Below are positions 39,385 to 51,912 of a stretch of DNA of 64,000 nt, one piece after another (position 1 is the first letter of the stretch; every line of letters begins with the position of its first letter). Below the pieces are notes generated by a model that made no database searches, was not told the origin of the DNA, and was given only the letters and a program-made list of their open reading frames with translations. The translations under genes and the position numbers were made by a program. This DNA is from Amaranthus tricolor (Eukaryota > Streptophyta > Magnoliopsida > Caryophyllales > Amaranthaceae), in the NCBI RefSeq assembly GCF_026212465.1, contig NC_080050.1, forward strand, positions 29,833,070-29,897,069, read 5' to 3'.

Positions 39385-39640
39385 AGTTTTGTATAAGACT
39401 GTCTTGCCAAGAAGATGAGCCATATAGTTAGCTCATTTTTCTAAATGATCATTTTAAGGTTTTAAGCGATAATTTTAAGACTATGAAAAATAATCACTTT
39501 AAAACTGTAAGTAATCACTTTAAGATTATAAGTATTCACTTTAAGGTTCTAAGCGTTCACTCTAAGACTATAAAAAGTGATCACTATAAAATAGTAAGTA
39601 ATCACTTTAAGATCATAAATAATTATTTTAAGACAGTAAT
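39385..39640. repeat. Minisatellite-cored element, family A
   Basis: A GACTGTCTTGCCAAGAAGATGAGCC edge is followed by about ten imperfect copies of an AGTAATCACTTTAAGATTAT unit of roughly 20-23 bp. The short plus-strand frame here simply translates the array (KNNHFKTVSNHFKIISIHFK) and is not a gene. Confidence 0.75.
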
Positions 39641-40385
39641 ACAATTACATGTAGAGGTGTGGAAGCGAAAAAGGGTGAGGGCCCAAACGAGCAACGGGAT
39701 GAGGTGGTGGACCAAAGAATGTAAATGTAAACCCAAAAACCCATGTTGAGAGCAGTAATTAGTAGTAGTCATTAGTGCCCTACTTGGATAGGACTTGGCT
39801 GGAGGGGTCCCCCTTTCTTTTGGTAAATGACCCAGCGCCCAACAGTATAGCCAACCTATTCTCTCATCCCTCACGACTCCTTGACTCAAAGTATTGACAA
39901 TTCAATTTAATTTAACCTAATTCTAAAATAACTCAATCAATTCAAAATTGGCTTCACCCATGTATATATATATATTATGAAATTATAAGGGATGACCAAA
40001 TAAAAGGGTGGGTGTAGATACTTTCATCACTATATCTATGTCTACCTAAAATATTTATGTCCATTTCTTATTCACTATTTATGACGATTCAGATTTCTAT
40101 ATTCACATTTATTCACATAGGTATGTATTTAAACTCATACTTACTCATTATTACCAACTAAGTATATCCATCACAATTATATCCGGTTGGATTTACATTG
40201 GTTTTTGGTTTAGACAGATTATTAGCACAATAGCAAAAACAGCCAAACAAATGTGAAACAACTACACGTAATGATATAACTCATTAACTCATATAAAATA
40301 TATAGGACTCCTAAAACCCCTCCAGACATCTATGAAGCAAGTACATAAACACATAACTCATAATATCACATACTTTTAATGTTAC
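39641..40385. other. Intergenic DNA
   Basis: No gene. The frames at 39483-39889 on the two strands are mutual shadows without domains. Confidence 0.5.
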
Positions 40386-40391
40386 TAAAGC

Positions 40392-40906
40392 TGATAAAAT
40401 TTATTATTGGACTTGCATATAACAAGACCTGCACTAAAGAAGAATCGACTACATACACACAAACCACGTGAGGTTCCTTTCTAAAACTAATTGATTATAA
40501 GAAATGTATTTTATCAAACATATGTTACTTGACCTCTCTTTAGTTCTTTGATATGACATCACATATGATATTTCCAACAGTCCCCCTCACATATGAGATC
40601 AATTTTTTTAAATGGACAGGTACACCTTTCTTTTCGAACCCGCAAGATGTTTGTGGAAGGTTAAGATTTTTTTATATTTTCGGCTGATGAGTAATTGTGC
40701 GCTCTAATACCATGATAAATTTGTATGGGTATGTAAACAAGACTCACTCAAGATCAAGAAAGTTGACTTCACACAAACCAAACGAGGGTTTTATCCTATA
40801 AATCATTATAAAAAAGTATAAGGTGAGCGGTTATGGGCGAATAAGACCTCGTATTCATCATTTGTCTACTTTCCATGATAGACAAAAAACTTGTTATACT
40901 CATAAC
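40392..40906 (-). mobile_element. Degenerate TRIM-like element
   Basis: Two diverged blocks both beginning TGATAAA-TTT (40392 and 40710) flank a centre. The centre starts GTCCCCCTCACATATGAG, which is purine-rich on the minus strand, and ends GCTCTAATACCA, the inverse of a TGGTAT-type primer-binding site. This matches the layout of the two clean TRIMs. No TSD could be confirmed. Confidence 0.5.
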
Positions 40907-42489
40907 ACCTACTACTCACTAAATTCATATTCATATAAGCTCTAATTAAAACCGGTGTAATGCAAAGGTTATAAATTTTACCCTGTGTTACCCATATAAC
41001 ATTAACATATTAATTGAAAATAACTCCACATAAAAAATTATTACTCCAAATTCGATTTGGTGATATGGATGGAGACTAGATCAAAAAAAAAAAAGGCGAG
41101 AAATAGAAAGAAAGAATGACTGGTCATGCCCACTTATGGTATCTTTTTCATTAGATTAACTCCAATGACAATCACAATTTTTATTTCTTTTCATTTGATG
41201 TGAAACATATAACATTACTGGATAAGCCTTTTCTACACATTATATTAGTCCTTTTCAAACCAATTTGACCCCCTTGTCTTCCCATTACCATTTGCCTTTA
41301 CTCCTACATTACTTTTATTCTTTTTTTTTTTCAACTTTTCTACTCTATTTGCAACAATAGCAAGTAGCAACCATAACAAACTACCAAGAGCCAATTAATT
41401 CTTTCACTCACTTATCTATCATTCTTCTTTTCTTTCACTTATCATATCCTTGTTTTTAGCTTTCTATACCAACTTGTCTTGGTTAGCAAATAAGTATAAA
41501 ATATAGGGTTTTGCTTTTAATAGTACTCTCACTTTTGGGGTAAAATTAATCATATTTCTCTGACCCTATTTTTAAAGAGTATATAAGTGTTGATTGTCTG
41601 TTATCTACCTTCAACCAAAGGTGTAAAATGGGAATTTATAATTGGAATTGTTCAGACCTGTAGAATCAATTCGTAGAATCGTAAAATTCTACAATAAGCT
41701 TAAATTTGCTATTTAGTTATAATTATTCATCACAAAAGTTTAAGTTTGTTAATTAAAAGTTTTATTCACTTCATTTTTAGAATGAAATAGAAAAACATTT
41801 AATAATTAGTTTAAATTTTTATACTGATGAAGAAATTCATTTTTTAAAAATTATGATGATGGATCGTTAAATTGTAAGAAAAATTAATCAAAGATGGTAC
41901 ATAAGAAAAATTGAAAAAAAAAATTCAAAAACAAATTTGTAAATTCAAATTGTTAAATCGTATGACCGTAAAATCAAATAAAATCGTATTTTGATTTTAC
42001 CTCTGCAAATTTTATTTTAATTAAAATCAGAAGATTTTACCAACTTACAATTTGATGTCACTCGCTTATTTTTTTATTGGTCACTATATGAATTGATTGA
42101 ACTTTTGTAGACCGTAGGAAATAGAAGCTCTTACGAGGTTAAGGTTAAGCAATTAGCCAACTAATCTCCTGTAATTTCAAGTTCTGGTATGATCTTCATG
42201 ATCTTTCTCTTAACTTTAGATAATTTTAATCCTTGGCATGCATATTCACAATCAAACTTGCTTCTGCTCACTAAAACATCAATGAATCATCTTCGCTCAC
42301 TATATATTGCCCCGAGTTGATATTGGATAATCGATAGTAAATAGTGAAAATAGTAGTAAATATCCAGAATGATAATAATGAAATGTTAAGAGTAATAAAG
42401 GTTTATGGCTTCTTCAATTTTTTTTTTTTAATAAAAGCTCTTAAATATCATAATGCACCTTCTCAAATTTGACATTTAAAAATTCATTT
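40907..42489. other. AT-rich intergenic DNA
   Basis: No gene or bounded repeat recognised. Confidence 0.5.
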
Positions 42490-42825
42490 TTGTGTTTGGT
42501 TTACGGCTTTTTCTTAATTTTTTGGTTGGTTTTTGGCTTTTGACTTATTAGTTGATCAAACAGCCAAAAAAGTGTTTGATAAATGACTTTTAAAACAGTT
42601 AAAAAGTTGACTTTTAAGCCAAAATGAAAGGCTGCTCCAGCTAGCTTTTTTGGTTGGTTCACTTTTTCTCTCAGCTAGCTTTTTTGGTTGGTTCACTTTT
42701 CTCTTCCACAAATAGCTGGCTTTTTCAGTTAGCATAAAAACTAACAAAAACAACCAAAAATTTTAACTGGTCAAACAAACCAACTAAAAAAGACAACAAC
42801 CAATTGTCAAACATCCCTCAAAATG
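42490..42825. repeat. MITE, TGTTTG-family, with internal 36-bp duplication
   Basis: The ends TGTGTTTGGTTTACGG and CAATTGTCAAACATCCC are imperfect inverses. Inside, AGCTAGCTTTTTTGGTTGG plus TTCACTTTT-CTCT is tandemly repeated (about 42637-42705). The minus-strand frame here is a shadow. No TSD was found. Confidence 0.5.
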
Positions 42826-43148
42826 ATAAAAATGAAATTGTTTTATCAAACACAAAAAATAGTTTTTTGAGTGAACGCCAATAATAGTTGACCATACTAA
42901 AAGTTAAAACCAATTTTACAAGATATAAGTCGACCTTAGAAATAATCACCAAACAACCTATGGATCTTCATGTAGGCCGAATGGGCCAGAACCCATGAAA
43001 TTTTTATGGCCAATATACAAAAGTAAAATGTTGCGTTTTGTTATTAAAAGAAAATATGTGCCTTAGTTATTAAGATTATAATTTTTAAAATAGAGGTCAA
43101 GAGTTTCTTGACCCTCCAAGTTTTTAGGTTTTAAGTAATCACCTTGGC

Positions 43149-43419
43149 TAGGAATGACAATGGATCTTGGTTCCGGTCCGAATCCTTGAATTCGAAATTC
43201 GTTTTGCAGGTTTGGGTCTTAAAATTTTAGACCCGTCGGATCCGGATCGAATCTGAATCTATTTCTATTTGACGAATCTGGATTCAGGTCTCAAATAAAT
43301 ATCTAAACCCGGACCCGTGGATCCTTAAGATCGTTTTATTTTAAAAATTCCTTTACCCAAAGCCCTTTCATTGAAATCAGTAAAATGAGAAGGCTAGATC
43401 CAACCCGTTACCATCCCTA
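43149..43419. mobile_element. Non-autonomous hAT MITE, 271 bp, 8-bp TSD
   Basis: The ends are TAGGAATGACAATGGATC and GATCCAACCCGTTACCATCCCTA, inverted repeats of hAT type. The perfect 8-bp duplication ACCTTGGC lies at 43141-43148 and 43420-43427. The interior contains GGATCCGGATCG/GGACCCG words and no coding frame. Confidence 0.9.
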
Positions 43420-43427
43420 ACCTTGGC

Positions 43428-44029
43428 TTTAAACTTATGACCTAAGATCTGCCGCTAAACCCTATAGCTGCAATGTCTAAAATAAACTATTTATAATTAA
43501 GTTCAAACGTGATGTGATCGCAAACTAGATATTAGGTAGCGTCCTACAATATATTGGTACAATCTAGACTAAAGGAAGAGGATGAATACTGATAGGGACA
43601 ATAAGATTCGAAAACATAACCTTATCTAGAAAAATTGATACACTACTACGTACTTCAACTGGGTTAAAAATCGATTCTAAAGTATCTTAATCTTTTTAAC
43701 TAGACATATGTAATTATCCATAAATACTCAAGCAAGAGGCATTATATTTAGAAAATTGAGGGCAATTCTTTTTGCAATATAAAGATTGTTATACATTATT
43801 GCTTGTTCCTTGCAAAAGAATACTATCTATTAAGTAATAGAGTGTACTACACAACAAATATATGTGGGCAATTTCAATTCTGTTAGACTTTGTCATATAG
43901 TATAGAAGTTTCAAAGAAGTTTCAAAGAGATTTTATGTAAGATCCGCAACAATAAATAACATCAAAAATATATTTACATTTTCTTTAAATAGTGTTTTTA
44001 AAATAAATGGTAATTTAATTTGTCCATTT
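43428..44029. other. AT-rich intergenic DNA
   Basis: Nothing recognised. Confidence 0.5.
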
Positions 44030-44220
44030 TTGGAGGCAAAAGGTTTTGATTTTTGTTCATTTATAATGAATAATACTATATGTATGAAAGTTAAAGATAA
44101 TATCGTTATTAGAGACCAATCGAAATCGTTTTGTTATCTTAAATGCTCTTACATTAAAGAGGTGTTTGGAATAATTGATGAAGATGTTATAGAATGGAAA
44201 TGTATAAATAGAGATTACGG
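44030..44220 (+). pseudogene. Decayed RTE LINE reverse transcriptase fragment (plus strand)
   Basis: The translation KVKDNIVIRDQSKSFCYLKC..FGIIDEDVIEWKC parallels the RTE reverse transcriptase segment in the 7.1-kb copy (TIGREVIACTSKFKYLESVIQSNGEIDGDV). This suggests a roughly 190-bp remnant in the opposite orientation. The match is short, so confidence is moderate. Confidence 0.6.
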
Positions 44221-44259
44221 TAATATTAACTTTTATTATTATTATTTTTTAATATAAAA

Positions 44260-46737
44260 AGAAGTAAGAAAATAAAAAGACAGAGAAAACTTAAAACAGA
44301 AAATTAGTTTTTAGCGATAAATAGGCAATAATAAAACTTTATATTAACCTTACAAAGGAATAAGTATCTCCTAAAAAGTTCTAAATATAATAATTTCAAT
44401 GGGAAAAATAATAGGAAATACTTCTCCACTCAAATTTCCCATTTAAATTCACTTTTCAAACCAAGTAATGAAGCATAGAAAAGATAGCCTTTTAGGAAAA
44501 TTTCCTCCAAACCAAAATGTTTAATCCATAACCATATATCATATCCATTTTCTCTACATGATGTGGTTGTTGCATTGATGGTCTTAATTTTGGCAAAATA
44601 TTGTGGTTTATTTCACTCAAATATTTTATTTTCTCCTAATTCTACTTTTCTATGAAGAAATGATAAACTATATTAGTTAATGCAAATTTTTTATGAAAAT
44701 GTCAACTTTTTTTGATAGTATGAAAAGATCAACTAAATATTTTAATTTTTTTAAGAAAATATCAACTTTTTTTGATACTCTCTTTGCAATTAGTATTTTG
44801 TACTCTTTGTAAATTATAATAAAATTAGAAACTTAAGCAAGGGATAATATCCTACATGGTTTCAGAATAGGTTCAAATGAATGGGTTATCATTGATGCCA
44901 ATATCCTTACTTGGATTTATAGGAAAATCTTTAATAATCTCTAAACAATCATCTCCGGTTGATACGGCTTAAGAGGGTAACAAACACACCAGACTCGTTT
45001 GAGAGCTTTTGCGAGACATTTATCAAGATAACAAACACACTAGACTCGTGTACTTGAAAGATCAATTCAAAAATTGATTTCATATACTCGTTCATTCGTT
45101 TTGCAATCAGCTCAAATAACACTAGCGGATCGACTTTCAAACAAAGGGTCTCAAGTTACGAATCAACATCTTATTGTAGCAATGTTCCTGGAGCAAAGTG
45201 ACCCATTTCTCGATTTTTACCGGGCTTGGTCTCGAATATCTCGATCAGTGCTTGAGGAGACGTTGTGATCACCAATCGTCTAGGAAGTCGAAGTTGATGT
45301 CAGTTAGTATGATATCAATTGTATCCTCTATAGTTGGTTATGGGACTGAAAATTTACCAAAGAGTGCAAATCATGAAGATGCTTCCACTCAAACATGGAC
45401 GCATATTTTAATTTGCAACATTTTTATTATTCATATGGACGCAAATTTCTTTAATCCATCTGTATTCTATCTTATTCTTCCACTAACGATCAACCAAAAC
45501 TAAAAACCATCCCACAAATAATATAGCAAAATTAGGGAAGAAAAAAATCAAAGATCATCTATTAGAAGAGTCGAGCTAAAATTGCACCGAGATTTTTCAG
45601 TAAGTGAAAGAGTCTCAAGCATAATGCAAAAACAAAGTTACACCACATCGCATTAGATGCATTCTAAAGGTTTTCAAAAACTCCGTCCAATATTTCTCGT
45701 GTTGAAAATGGTAAACAATCGCACTTAGAGGCATTTCAATTTTCAAGTAATATCTCATGCTTTCGCCTGACATTTGACATTACGATAACCGCATCACTCC
45801 CATTACACTGATTCCAAGCATGACATGACACCCAATTCTCTTTGGTGACTGTCACAGAACAGATGGCTAAATCAAGAATCAAGCCAATCTGGTAAGGATG
45901 AAATTCAGAGGAACAAGAACTAAATAAACTCGTTTACCCGAGTTTTGATGAAGTGCAGAATTCTATACTCAACAAATTCAGTTCTAGTAGTTTTGCGCCA
46001 ACCAGTAAAACAGAACAGATGACTGCCCCTAAAGAGAACTATTTTCTAAACTGCACCATAAATCCAGCCAAAAACATCCATGGAAAACAGCAAAATAAAC
46101 TTGTAACATATTTGTAAGGATCACCTAGTTTCTAGATATATACCAGCAAACTTTGCGGTCCTAAACAGTAATTTGGCAAACAAGCACACATTTATAAGCT
46201 GAACGAGAGATAAAAGCGAGCAATTCACCATTTTTATAAGCTCTACAACTCGAATCTTCATGTTGACTCAAGTAACAGTGTGTCCATGTTGGACCCTTGA
46301 TACTCAAACATGGGTGGAACACTTGAACAATACAATTTTGTTTCGAAATACCGAGCTTCAGTCAAGTCAGTCACTTGAACACATATCCAAGTAATACATG
46401 GGTATACCAGCCCGATTGACTTACGTTGTAAGTTCTTCATAGAAGACAATATTAAAAACTTCAGGAAAGCCAATACAGAAGTACTTCAAAAGATCTGCTA
46501 GAGCATGGGAACAAATGTCTGCTCATTGCAATAAATTGCTGATGAAAAAAACAAAAGCCAGTCGCTAATGCAAAATAAAATATGACAACAACAATATTTT
46601 ATTATCCCAGTATCATTAAGTAACTCCCACCAAAGCGGAGCTTGGGAGATTGGACGTACGCAATTTGACCCTTGTTAGTGATGAAATTCCAGGAGAATGC
46701 AAAATGGCAAATATTTGTTAAATTCACCAGCCAACTG
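44260..46737. other. Intergenic DNA, no gene recognised
   Basis: At 44960-45060 a roughly 62-bp segment is imperfectly duplicated (TAACAAACACACCAGACTCG and TAACAAACACACTAGACTCG). Near 44862 a TACATGGTTTCAGAATAGG word could be a decayed primer-binding site. The short frames at 44949-45503 and 46258-46784 have no domains and overlap on opposite strands. Confidence 0.45.
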
Positions 46738-46966
46738 ATCTCCTGAGAGACGTCTCTAAAGTCCAGCCTATTAAAGCTTAACATCTACTTACTGTATTTT
46801 TAATGCCTACTTACATCATCCTTAATGCTTACTCACCATATCCTTAATATTTACTTACAATATCCTTAATGCCCACCGAGTAACATACTCTACATTTTCT
46901 TTTATGAGCAGACCCAATGAGAGACGGCCTCTCAAAGAAATCGTCTCCTACAAGAATTTGTGATTC
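46738..46966. repeat. Minisatellite-cored element, family B (inverted copy)
   Basis: The reverse complement begins ATCACAAATTCTTGTAGGAGACG, has several GTAAGTAGGCATTAAGGAT-like units, and ends GAGACGTCTCTCAGGAGATC. It matches the edges and core of 10160-10572. It lies about 300 bp past the stop codon of the trihelix gene. Confidence 0.7.
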
Positions 46967-47264
46967 ACCGGCATGCTCGCTCATGAAAAAATAACACAAT
47001 GAAAAACAGGTACAATTTTGTTAGCACATCTACACAGGCTAATCAACAATGCAAACAATAAGAAAATCAATATCAAATTGCAATAAAAAGGGTTGTAATA
47101 GCTACCATTTATAACTCAAATACTAGATAAATGCAAGCATCTTTTACCCTCTACTAGTCTCAGCTTCATCCCATGTCCACAACAAAGTGTCTGCTGCGAA
47201 AGATGTCAAACTGAAAGACATAAGCTACATTATTAGTCAATTATAAACCCTTTTAACAGGATAA

Positions 47265-48551
47265 TCAAGGAGTGCTTTTAACATTCATTTCCATTCGCTT
47301 CAATTCCAATGATATACGTTCATTTTCGAGCCTAATCTTATCATTTTCCATCTTGAGCTTTTCTAACTCGCGATCTTTTCTCTTGCAAAACCGCTGCCAC
47401 TTGAATCGTTCTTTCTCCAACTCCAAAGTCTCTAATTCAATTTTTAGCCTCTGTTCTTCTAAGTGAACTGACTGGGATCTCAACCATTGCATCTGCAAAG
47501 AAGCTGCATTCGGATTTTCAGCACATTGATTATGTAATTGCATTTGAAAACCCTTGCTATAATCCTGCGTAGCTTGTGCCCCAAAGCTAAAATTTTCAAG
47601 ACCTAGCCCTTGTTTCATCCGTTTAAAAGGATCTCTTGATCCCCTACTATAGTTTTCTTCGTATTCTTCATGATCATCGGTTTCTAAATCATGATCATCC
47701 TCATCGTCTTCATGAGGGTCTCTCCTAGAATCGGGATCGTTATCATCTCTACTTCTCAATGCCAACTGCAAAGCCATCTGAAGTGCCGGGTCATGGGGTA
47801 AATGTAACCTATTATTGTTATGATACGAACACATTTCCTCGTAAAACAAATGTTTTGAGCTCAAAATTTTCCTAACTTCATCTTTCGTTTTCTCCGATAA
47901 ATGATCCATCATATCCAAAAGTGCCGGTTTCTCAACAACTTGACAAGTAATTCCCTTCCCAAGAATATCATTCAGTTTCTTATATCTCTTATTCAAGTCA
48001 TTGAATTTATCTTCACACTGCTGAGGTGAAACGAAAAATCTCCTCTCGGCCATAACTATCGAAACCGATTTCCACTTACCCTTCTTATGCAAATTCAAAA
48101 ACTTCCTTCTCCCTCCGGTACAACCCTCTAAGGAACTCTCTTCACTAAGGTACGAAACAGCCGTGATCAAAAGCTTTACCATCGAATTAGTCCATTTTAC
48201 GCGCTGCCATTGAGCTACTCTCTTTCCCTTACAAGGATCACATTGTCCCTCTACTCCCCCTTCATTAGAACTCAATTCATCCTCGTCTGTGGCCGAATTT
48301 TTTCCCTTCTCCACCTTATAATCACCCCCCAAATTCGGATGATCACACTTATGTCCTTGCCCCATTTGAATAGGAAAAACATTAGATGGGTGGTTCATTA
48401 AACCTTGCACAGGTTGAGAATGATGGTGTTGTTGCTGAAGGCTACTAGGGTTTTGATGGTGATTTCCTCTCATGGATCCTTGCAAATCAGAACCTCCATA
48501 AGTAGACCCACTAGGCATCATATTCCCTAATGTCAAATTACTCTCCATCAA
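47265..48551 (-). CDS. Trihelix (Myb/SANT-like) transcription factor, 428 aa
   Basis: Nuclear DNA-binding protein, intact and apparently without introns in the coding region. Residues 1-65 are rich in Gln, His, Gly and Met. Residues 85-112 are acidic, then basic (CKGKR). A trihelix DNA-binding domain spans about 116-200, with W120, W160 and the third-helix segment CEDKFNDLNKRYKKLND (179-195). The family uses such helices to contact GT-type elements. An acidic tract follows at 269-299 (DDNDPDSRRDPHEDDEDDHD). Residues 355-425 form a long Leu/Glu/Lys/Arg-rich coiled coil, likely for dimerisation. The architecture resembles the SH4-type trihelix clade that includes Arabidopsis At1g21200 and HRA1 (At3g10040). 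The start at 48551 (MMESNL) is the first Met of the frame. Target genes cannot be told from sequence. Confidence 0.93.
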   Translation of the reverse strand: MMESNLTLGNMMPSGSTYGGSDLQGSMRGNHHQNPSSLQQQHHHSQPVQGLMNHPSNVFPIQMGQGHKCDHPNLGGDYKVEKGKNSATDEDELSSNEGGVEGQCDPCKGKRVAQWQRVKWTNSMVKLLITAVSYLSEESSLEGCTGGRRKFLNLHKKGKWKSVSIVMAERRFFVSPQQCEDKFNDLNKRYKKLNDILGKGITCQVVEKPALLDMMDHLSEKTKDEVRKILSSKHLFYEEMCSYHNNNRLHLPHDPALQMALQLALRSRDDNDPDSRRDPHEDDEDDHDLETDDHEEYEENYSRGSRDPFKRMKQGLGLENFSFGAQATQDYSKGFQMQLHNQCAENPNAASLQMQWLRSQSVHLEEQRLKIELETLELEKERFKWQRFCKRKDRELEKLKMENDKIRLENERISLELKRMEMNVKSTP

Positions 48552-49230
48552 TTCTACCCAAAACCTAAAATCACTTTTTTTATTTTAATACCCTAAATTT
48601 TGTTTCTCATAACTTAAAAACCCATGAAATTAATGTTGCAAATATAAAGCTACCCAGAAATTAAAGATCATAAATCTAATCCCTAAACCCTATTTCTTAA
48701 ATTAAATAAACACCCAAATATAAAAACAACCCAGAAAAGTTAAATTCACAGGAAATAATTAAATAAAATCCACAATCTTTCTAGCTTTAAATAAGCTTAA
48801 GACAACTGAATGGAATCACAAGAAACCCAAAACAAAAACAAAAAAAACAATTTAGCATACAAAGTAAAACTCAATATATACCAGAATTAATTTTAAAATT
48901 TATATAGAGACAGAAAGGAAAACATAAATTGATTAAGAAAAGAGAAACTTATTTGGGATTGAAAAGAAATTCGAGAATGAGGCAAGTAGCAATCTCTTCG
49001 GCTAAATGTAGACAAAAAAAAACCGTTTCGGAATGGGAATTTGGTAGACGGCGGAGATCTAAATGTTGCAATTATGTGGGATGCCACTAGTAATTGAATA
49101 CATAAACATTGAGAATTGGGGGATAATTTAGCCAATGAAATGATACTGAAAGTTTGCAGATACATTGTATCTGTACTTTTATTACATCTCTTTCTACAAG
49201 TGGCAATAGACGACATATTTAGTTCCGTGC
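48552..49230 (-). promoter_or_regulatory. 5' leader and promoter region of the trihelix gene
   Basis: This lies upstream of the start codon on the minus strand. It is AT-rich and no TATA box or transcript start can be fixed by eye. The 107-aa frame here has no domain and is probably leader sequence. Confidence 0.4.
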
Positions 49231-50420
49231 TTTTGCATTAATTATCATATTGATTTGTGTTATTTTTTTTAAATATTATTTTTATTTTTAGACAATAACT
49301 TATTATTTTTTTTTAATTTCATTTATATATTTTAACTTTTTTTTAATATTATTTAAACAATTAATTTTATCTCTTTATTTATTATGACTATTTACTTTTT
49401 TCTTAAAAATCATACACTTTCTCTTTATTCCAAATTCATTCAGATAGGGTGAGTAATTTTTGGTCAAAGTAATCTTTCTGCCGACATATATACCCGTCCT
49501 CTTTTGGAATTAGTATTAATGAGAAAATAATTTGTCCTTTTGATTTTACATGAAAGAGAAATAGAGTGTTTTTTAAGAAAAAATGGATATTGATAATAAA
49601 TTAATGGAGAAAATAAATTGCGTGGATAAATTTAAAAAAGAGTTAAAATGTATAGATGATATTTAAAGAAAATGGTGGGTCATTATCCAAAAATAAAAAT
49701 ACCACAAAACGAGTGAAACAGACCAATATGAAAAATAATGTGAAATAAATAGAACGGAGGAATTATTTTATAATTTATAATAGCAAAACTTCCTTTCCGC
49801 AGATTGAAATATAAACGCTTATTTTGAAAAATAACTTTAAAAACACTTTTTTTTATTAAAGTTAACTTTTTTTTTTAAGCTAAAGAGATTATTGGGTATA
49901 TTTGGGCCATGATGATTTAGTTAGTTCTAAAGTTGGGCAAGGCAATGCTTCAAATTGGGTTATCTCTCAATAGTTTTCACAAATAAATATGTTAATTTGT
50001 ATCTATTATAAAAATTATTTTTATCGTATATACTAGGTACAAAGTTTGTACTACTAGTGTCTAGCTAGTATTTTGGGCCTTTGAAGATAGCCCTTGATAG
50101 CTTCAACATTCATGGGTTTGTAGGCTTTTTGATGGATCTTTGTGCAAAGGGTTAAGGTCTTTGCATGCTATAAGGGCTACTTTAGCACATAACAATATAT
50201 TATAGTGAGGTATTCTCATGAGAGATTGTTTTCGGTGAAATAATTTTAAATAAGGAGTTTACATTTTCATAATATAAAATATTAAATGGACTATTTAATC
50301 TATGTATAAGGCACGTCTTTCGATAAAATTGTCTCATACAACAATTTGAGTTTTTATTTTTAACAATGTTGTCTTTTCTAATAGCGTAAGTGTACAACAC
50401 AAATTAACTGAGATTTACAT
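49231..50420. other. Intergenic DNA
   Basis: No gene. AGAACGGAGGAATTATT near 49751 looks like a Stowaway right end, but a matching left end was not secured. Confidence 0.4.
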
Positions 50421-50423
50421 GTG

Positions 50424-50545
50424 CATCATTATCAGCATTATTAAATTCAGTGTATTTCGCTCATAGGGATTATAAATAGAGTCGGAAAAGGAAAGAAGGC
50501 AACAACTCATATCCATAAAATAGAATGCTGTCAAAGATAACTTGC
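50424..50545 (-). mobile_element. RTE LINE 3' tail remnant
   Basis: Aligned with 6746-6870: AAATTCAGTGTATTTCGCTCATAGG, GGAAAAGGAAAGAAGGCAACAACTCAT and GTCAAAGATAACTTGC correspond to the LINE 3' UTR read from its tail. It is diverged and no TSD was secured. Confidence 0.7.
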
Positions 50546-50884
50546 AAGATAGATTAGAGTTTAGGGCCCCTTGATTTTTAAGGGCCTAATTTGTTTGGGT
50601 TTTGACATTAACTTAAATTGTAATTAATTTACAAATAAAGTAAAAGATTTTTTTTTTTTTTGTCTCTTAATTGTATTTTGAAATATATTTATCTATCATT
50701 GGAGCCCAAAATTTTAAAATTCGAACAAAGCCACTAAAATATTTAAAATGGCGCTGAACATAAGGTAATTGAGCAAATTAAATATGTTTGCGAGAGTATT
50801 GAAATGAATCAATGATAATATAAATTGTAAATCGTAATGAAAAAGAATTTATGGATTACATATACTTCCAGTATCTGAAAAAAC

Positions 50885-51230
50885 TTCATAGTGTGTTTTG
50901 GTAAATAATTTTTAGATTAGTGGTTTTGTTGTTCAAAAATTCAAAAAAAATATAATTAATAAATGACTTTCAGTCGGCCGAAAAATTGACTTTAAATCGA
51001 AACGAAAAGATAAGGAAGTTAGCTTCTTTCAATTGTTTATGGTTTATTAGCTCATTTTTCACTAATAAACAGTGAACTAATATTAAATTTTTACTAAACA
51101 TCTCCCTACATACTTGGCTTATCTAACTAGCTTAAAAGCCAATAAAAATAGTCAACACTTCCAACAAATCAAACTAACCAACTAAAATGACCAATAACTA
51201 ACAATCAATAATCATTTGTCAAACATACTC
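50885..51230. repeat. MITE remnant, TGTTTG-family
   Basis: The ends GTGTGTTTTGGTAAAT and ATTTGTCAAACATAC are imperfect inverses, as at 42490-42825. The interior is AT-rich and non-coding. Confidence 0.45.
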
Positions 51231-51614
51231 ATAAAATCATTATTGTTTTTCAGAAAACAAAAGATTTTCAGAAAATAAAAGATTGAATAGGGGTAGATTC
51301 AACAGAATATACAGGGAATCACATGCCAAATAAGAATAGGGCTATTGTTTTCAACATACCTTAAAAGAATCCTTAAAAGGAAAATTGGAAATTTATTTTA
51401 TCAGGGTCAAGAGTGATTTTTAATTGTTTTTAATAAAAATTTTTTGATGATTTAATCAAAATTTATGGAGGAAACTATAGTATTTTTTGCTCAATTATAA
51501 AATTAAATAAACATAACTCTTACTCTATTTTTTTTTATTTTGATATAATTCAAAAATTAAAGGGAGAGCTATTTGCGTAGATTTTTTATGAGTTGAAATT
51601 ATAAATTAAGTGTT

Positions 51615-51880
51615 ATTTACTCCGTTCTGAATTATTTGCTATATCACGACGATTAGCAATATCCATCGATGAAGCTTATTTTATATATTATGAGCCATTG
51701 CGGTTAATGTGTAAAAAAATATAGTCAAGTAGGATCTTATTTGAATCGATTAATCGCATATTTTCATGAAATTAACTTTTAAAATTTTTTAATTATGCAT
51801 AATTTAATATCAATGATCAAAATAACATATTAAATTACGTAAAAAATCCAAATGTTACAAGTATAATGAAAAAGAAAAAG
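51615..51880. repeat. Stowaway-like remnant
   Basis: It opens TACTCCGTTCTGAATTATTTGC and contains GTCAAGTAGGATCTTATTTG, a word shared with about 4313. The right end is diverged. Confidence 0.4.
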
Positions 51881-51912
51881 TAATAAAAAAATCAACCACA
51901 TATGTGTTGCAG

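Noticed and set aside
39483..39749. 88-aa frame with repeated HFK motifs, resembling a repeat protein
   Set aside because: The periodicity is the family A DNA minisatellite read in frame; the tail is unrelated.
44949..45503. Short frames on both strands as a possible gene
   Set aside because: They overlap on opposite strands, have no domain, and include a local duplication; there is no coding support.
46258..46784. Two minus-strand frames downstream of the trihelix gene
   Set aside because: No domains. The second overlaps the family B repeat; they look like intergenic or distal 3' UTR sequence.
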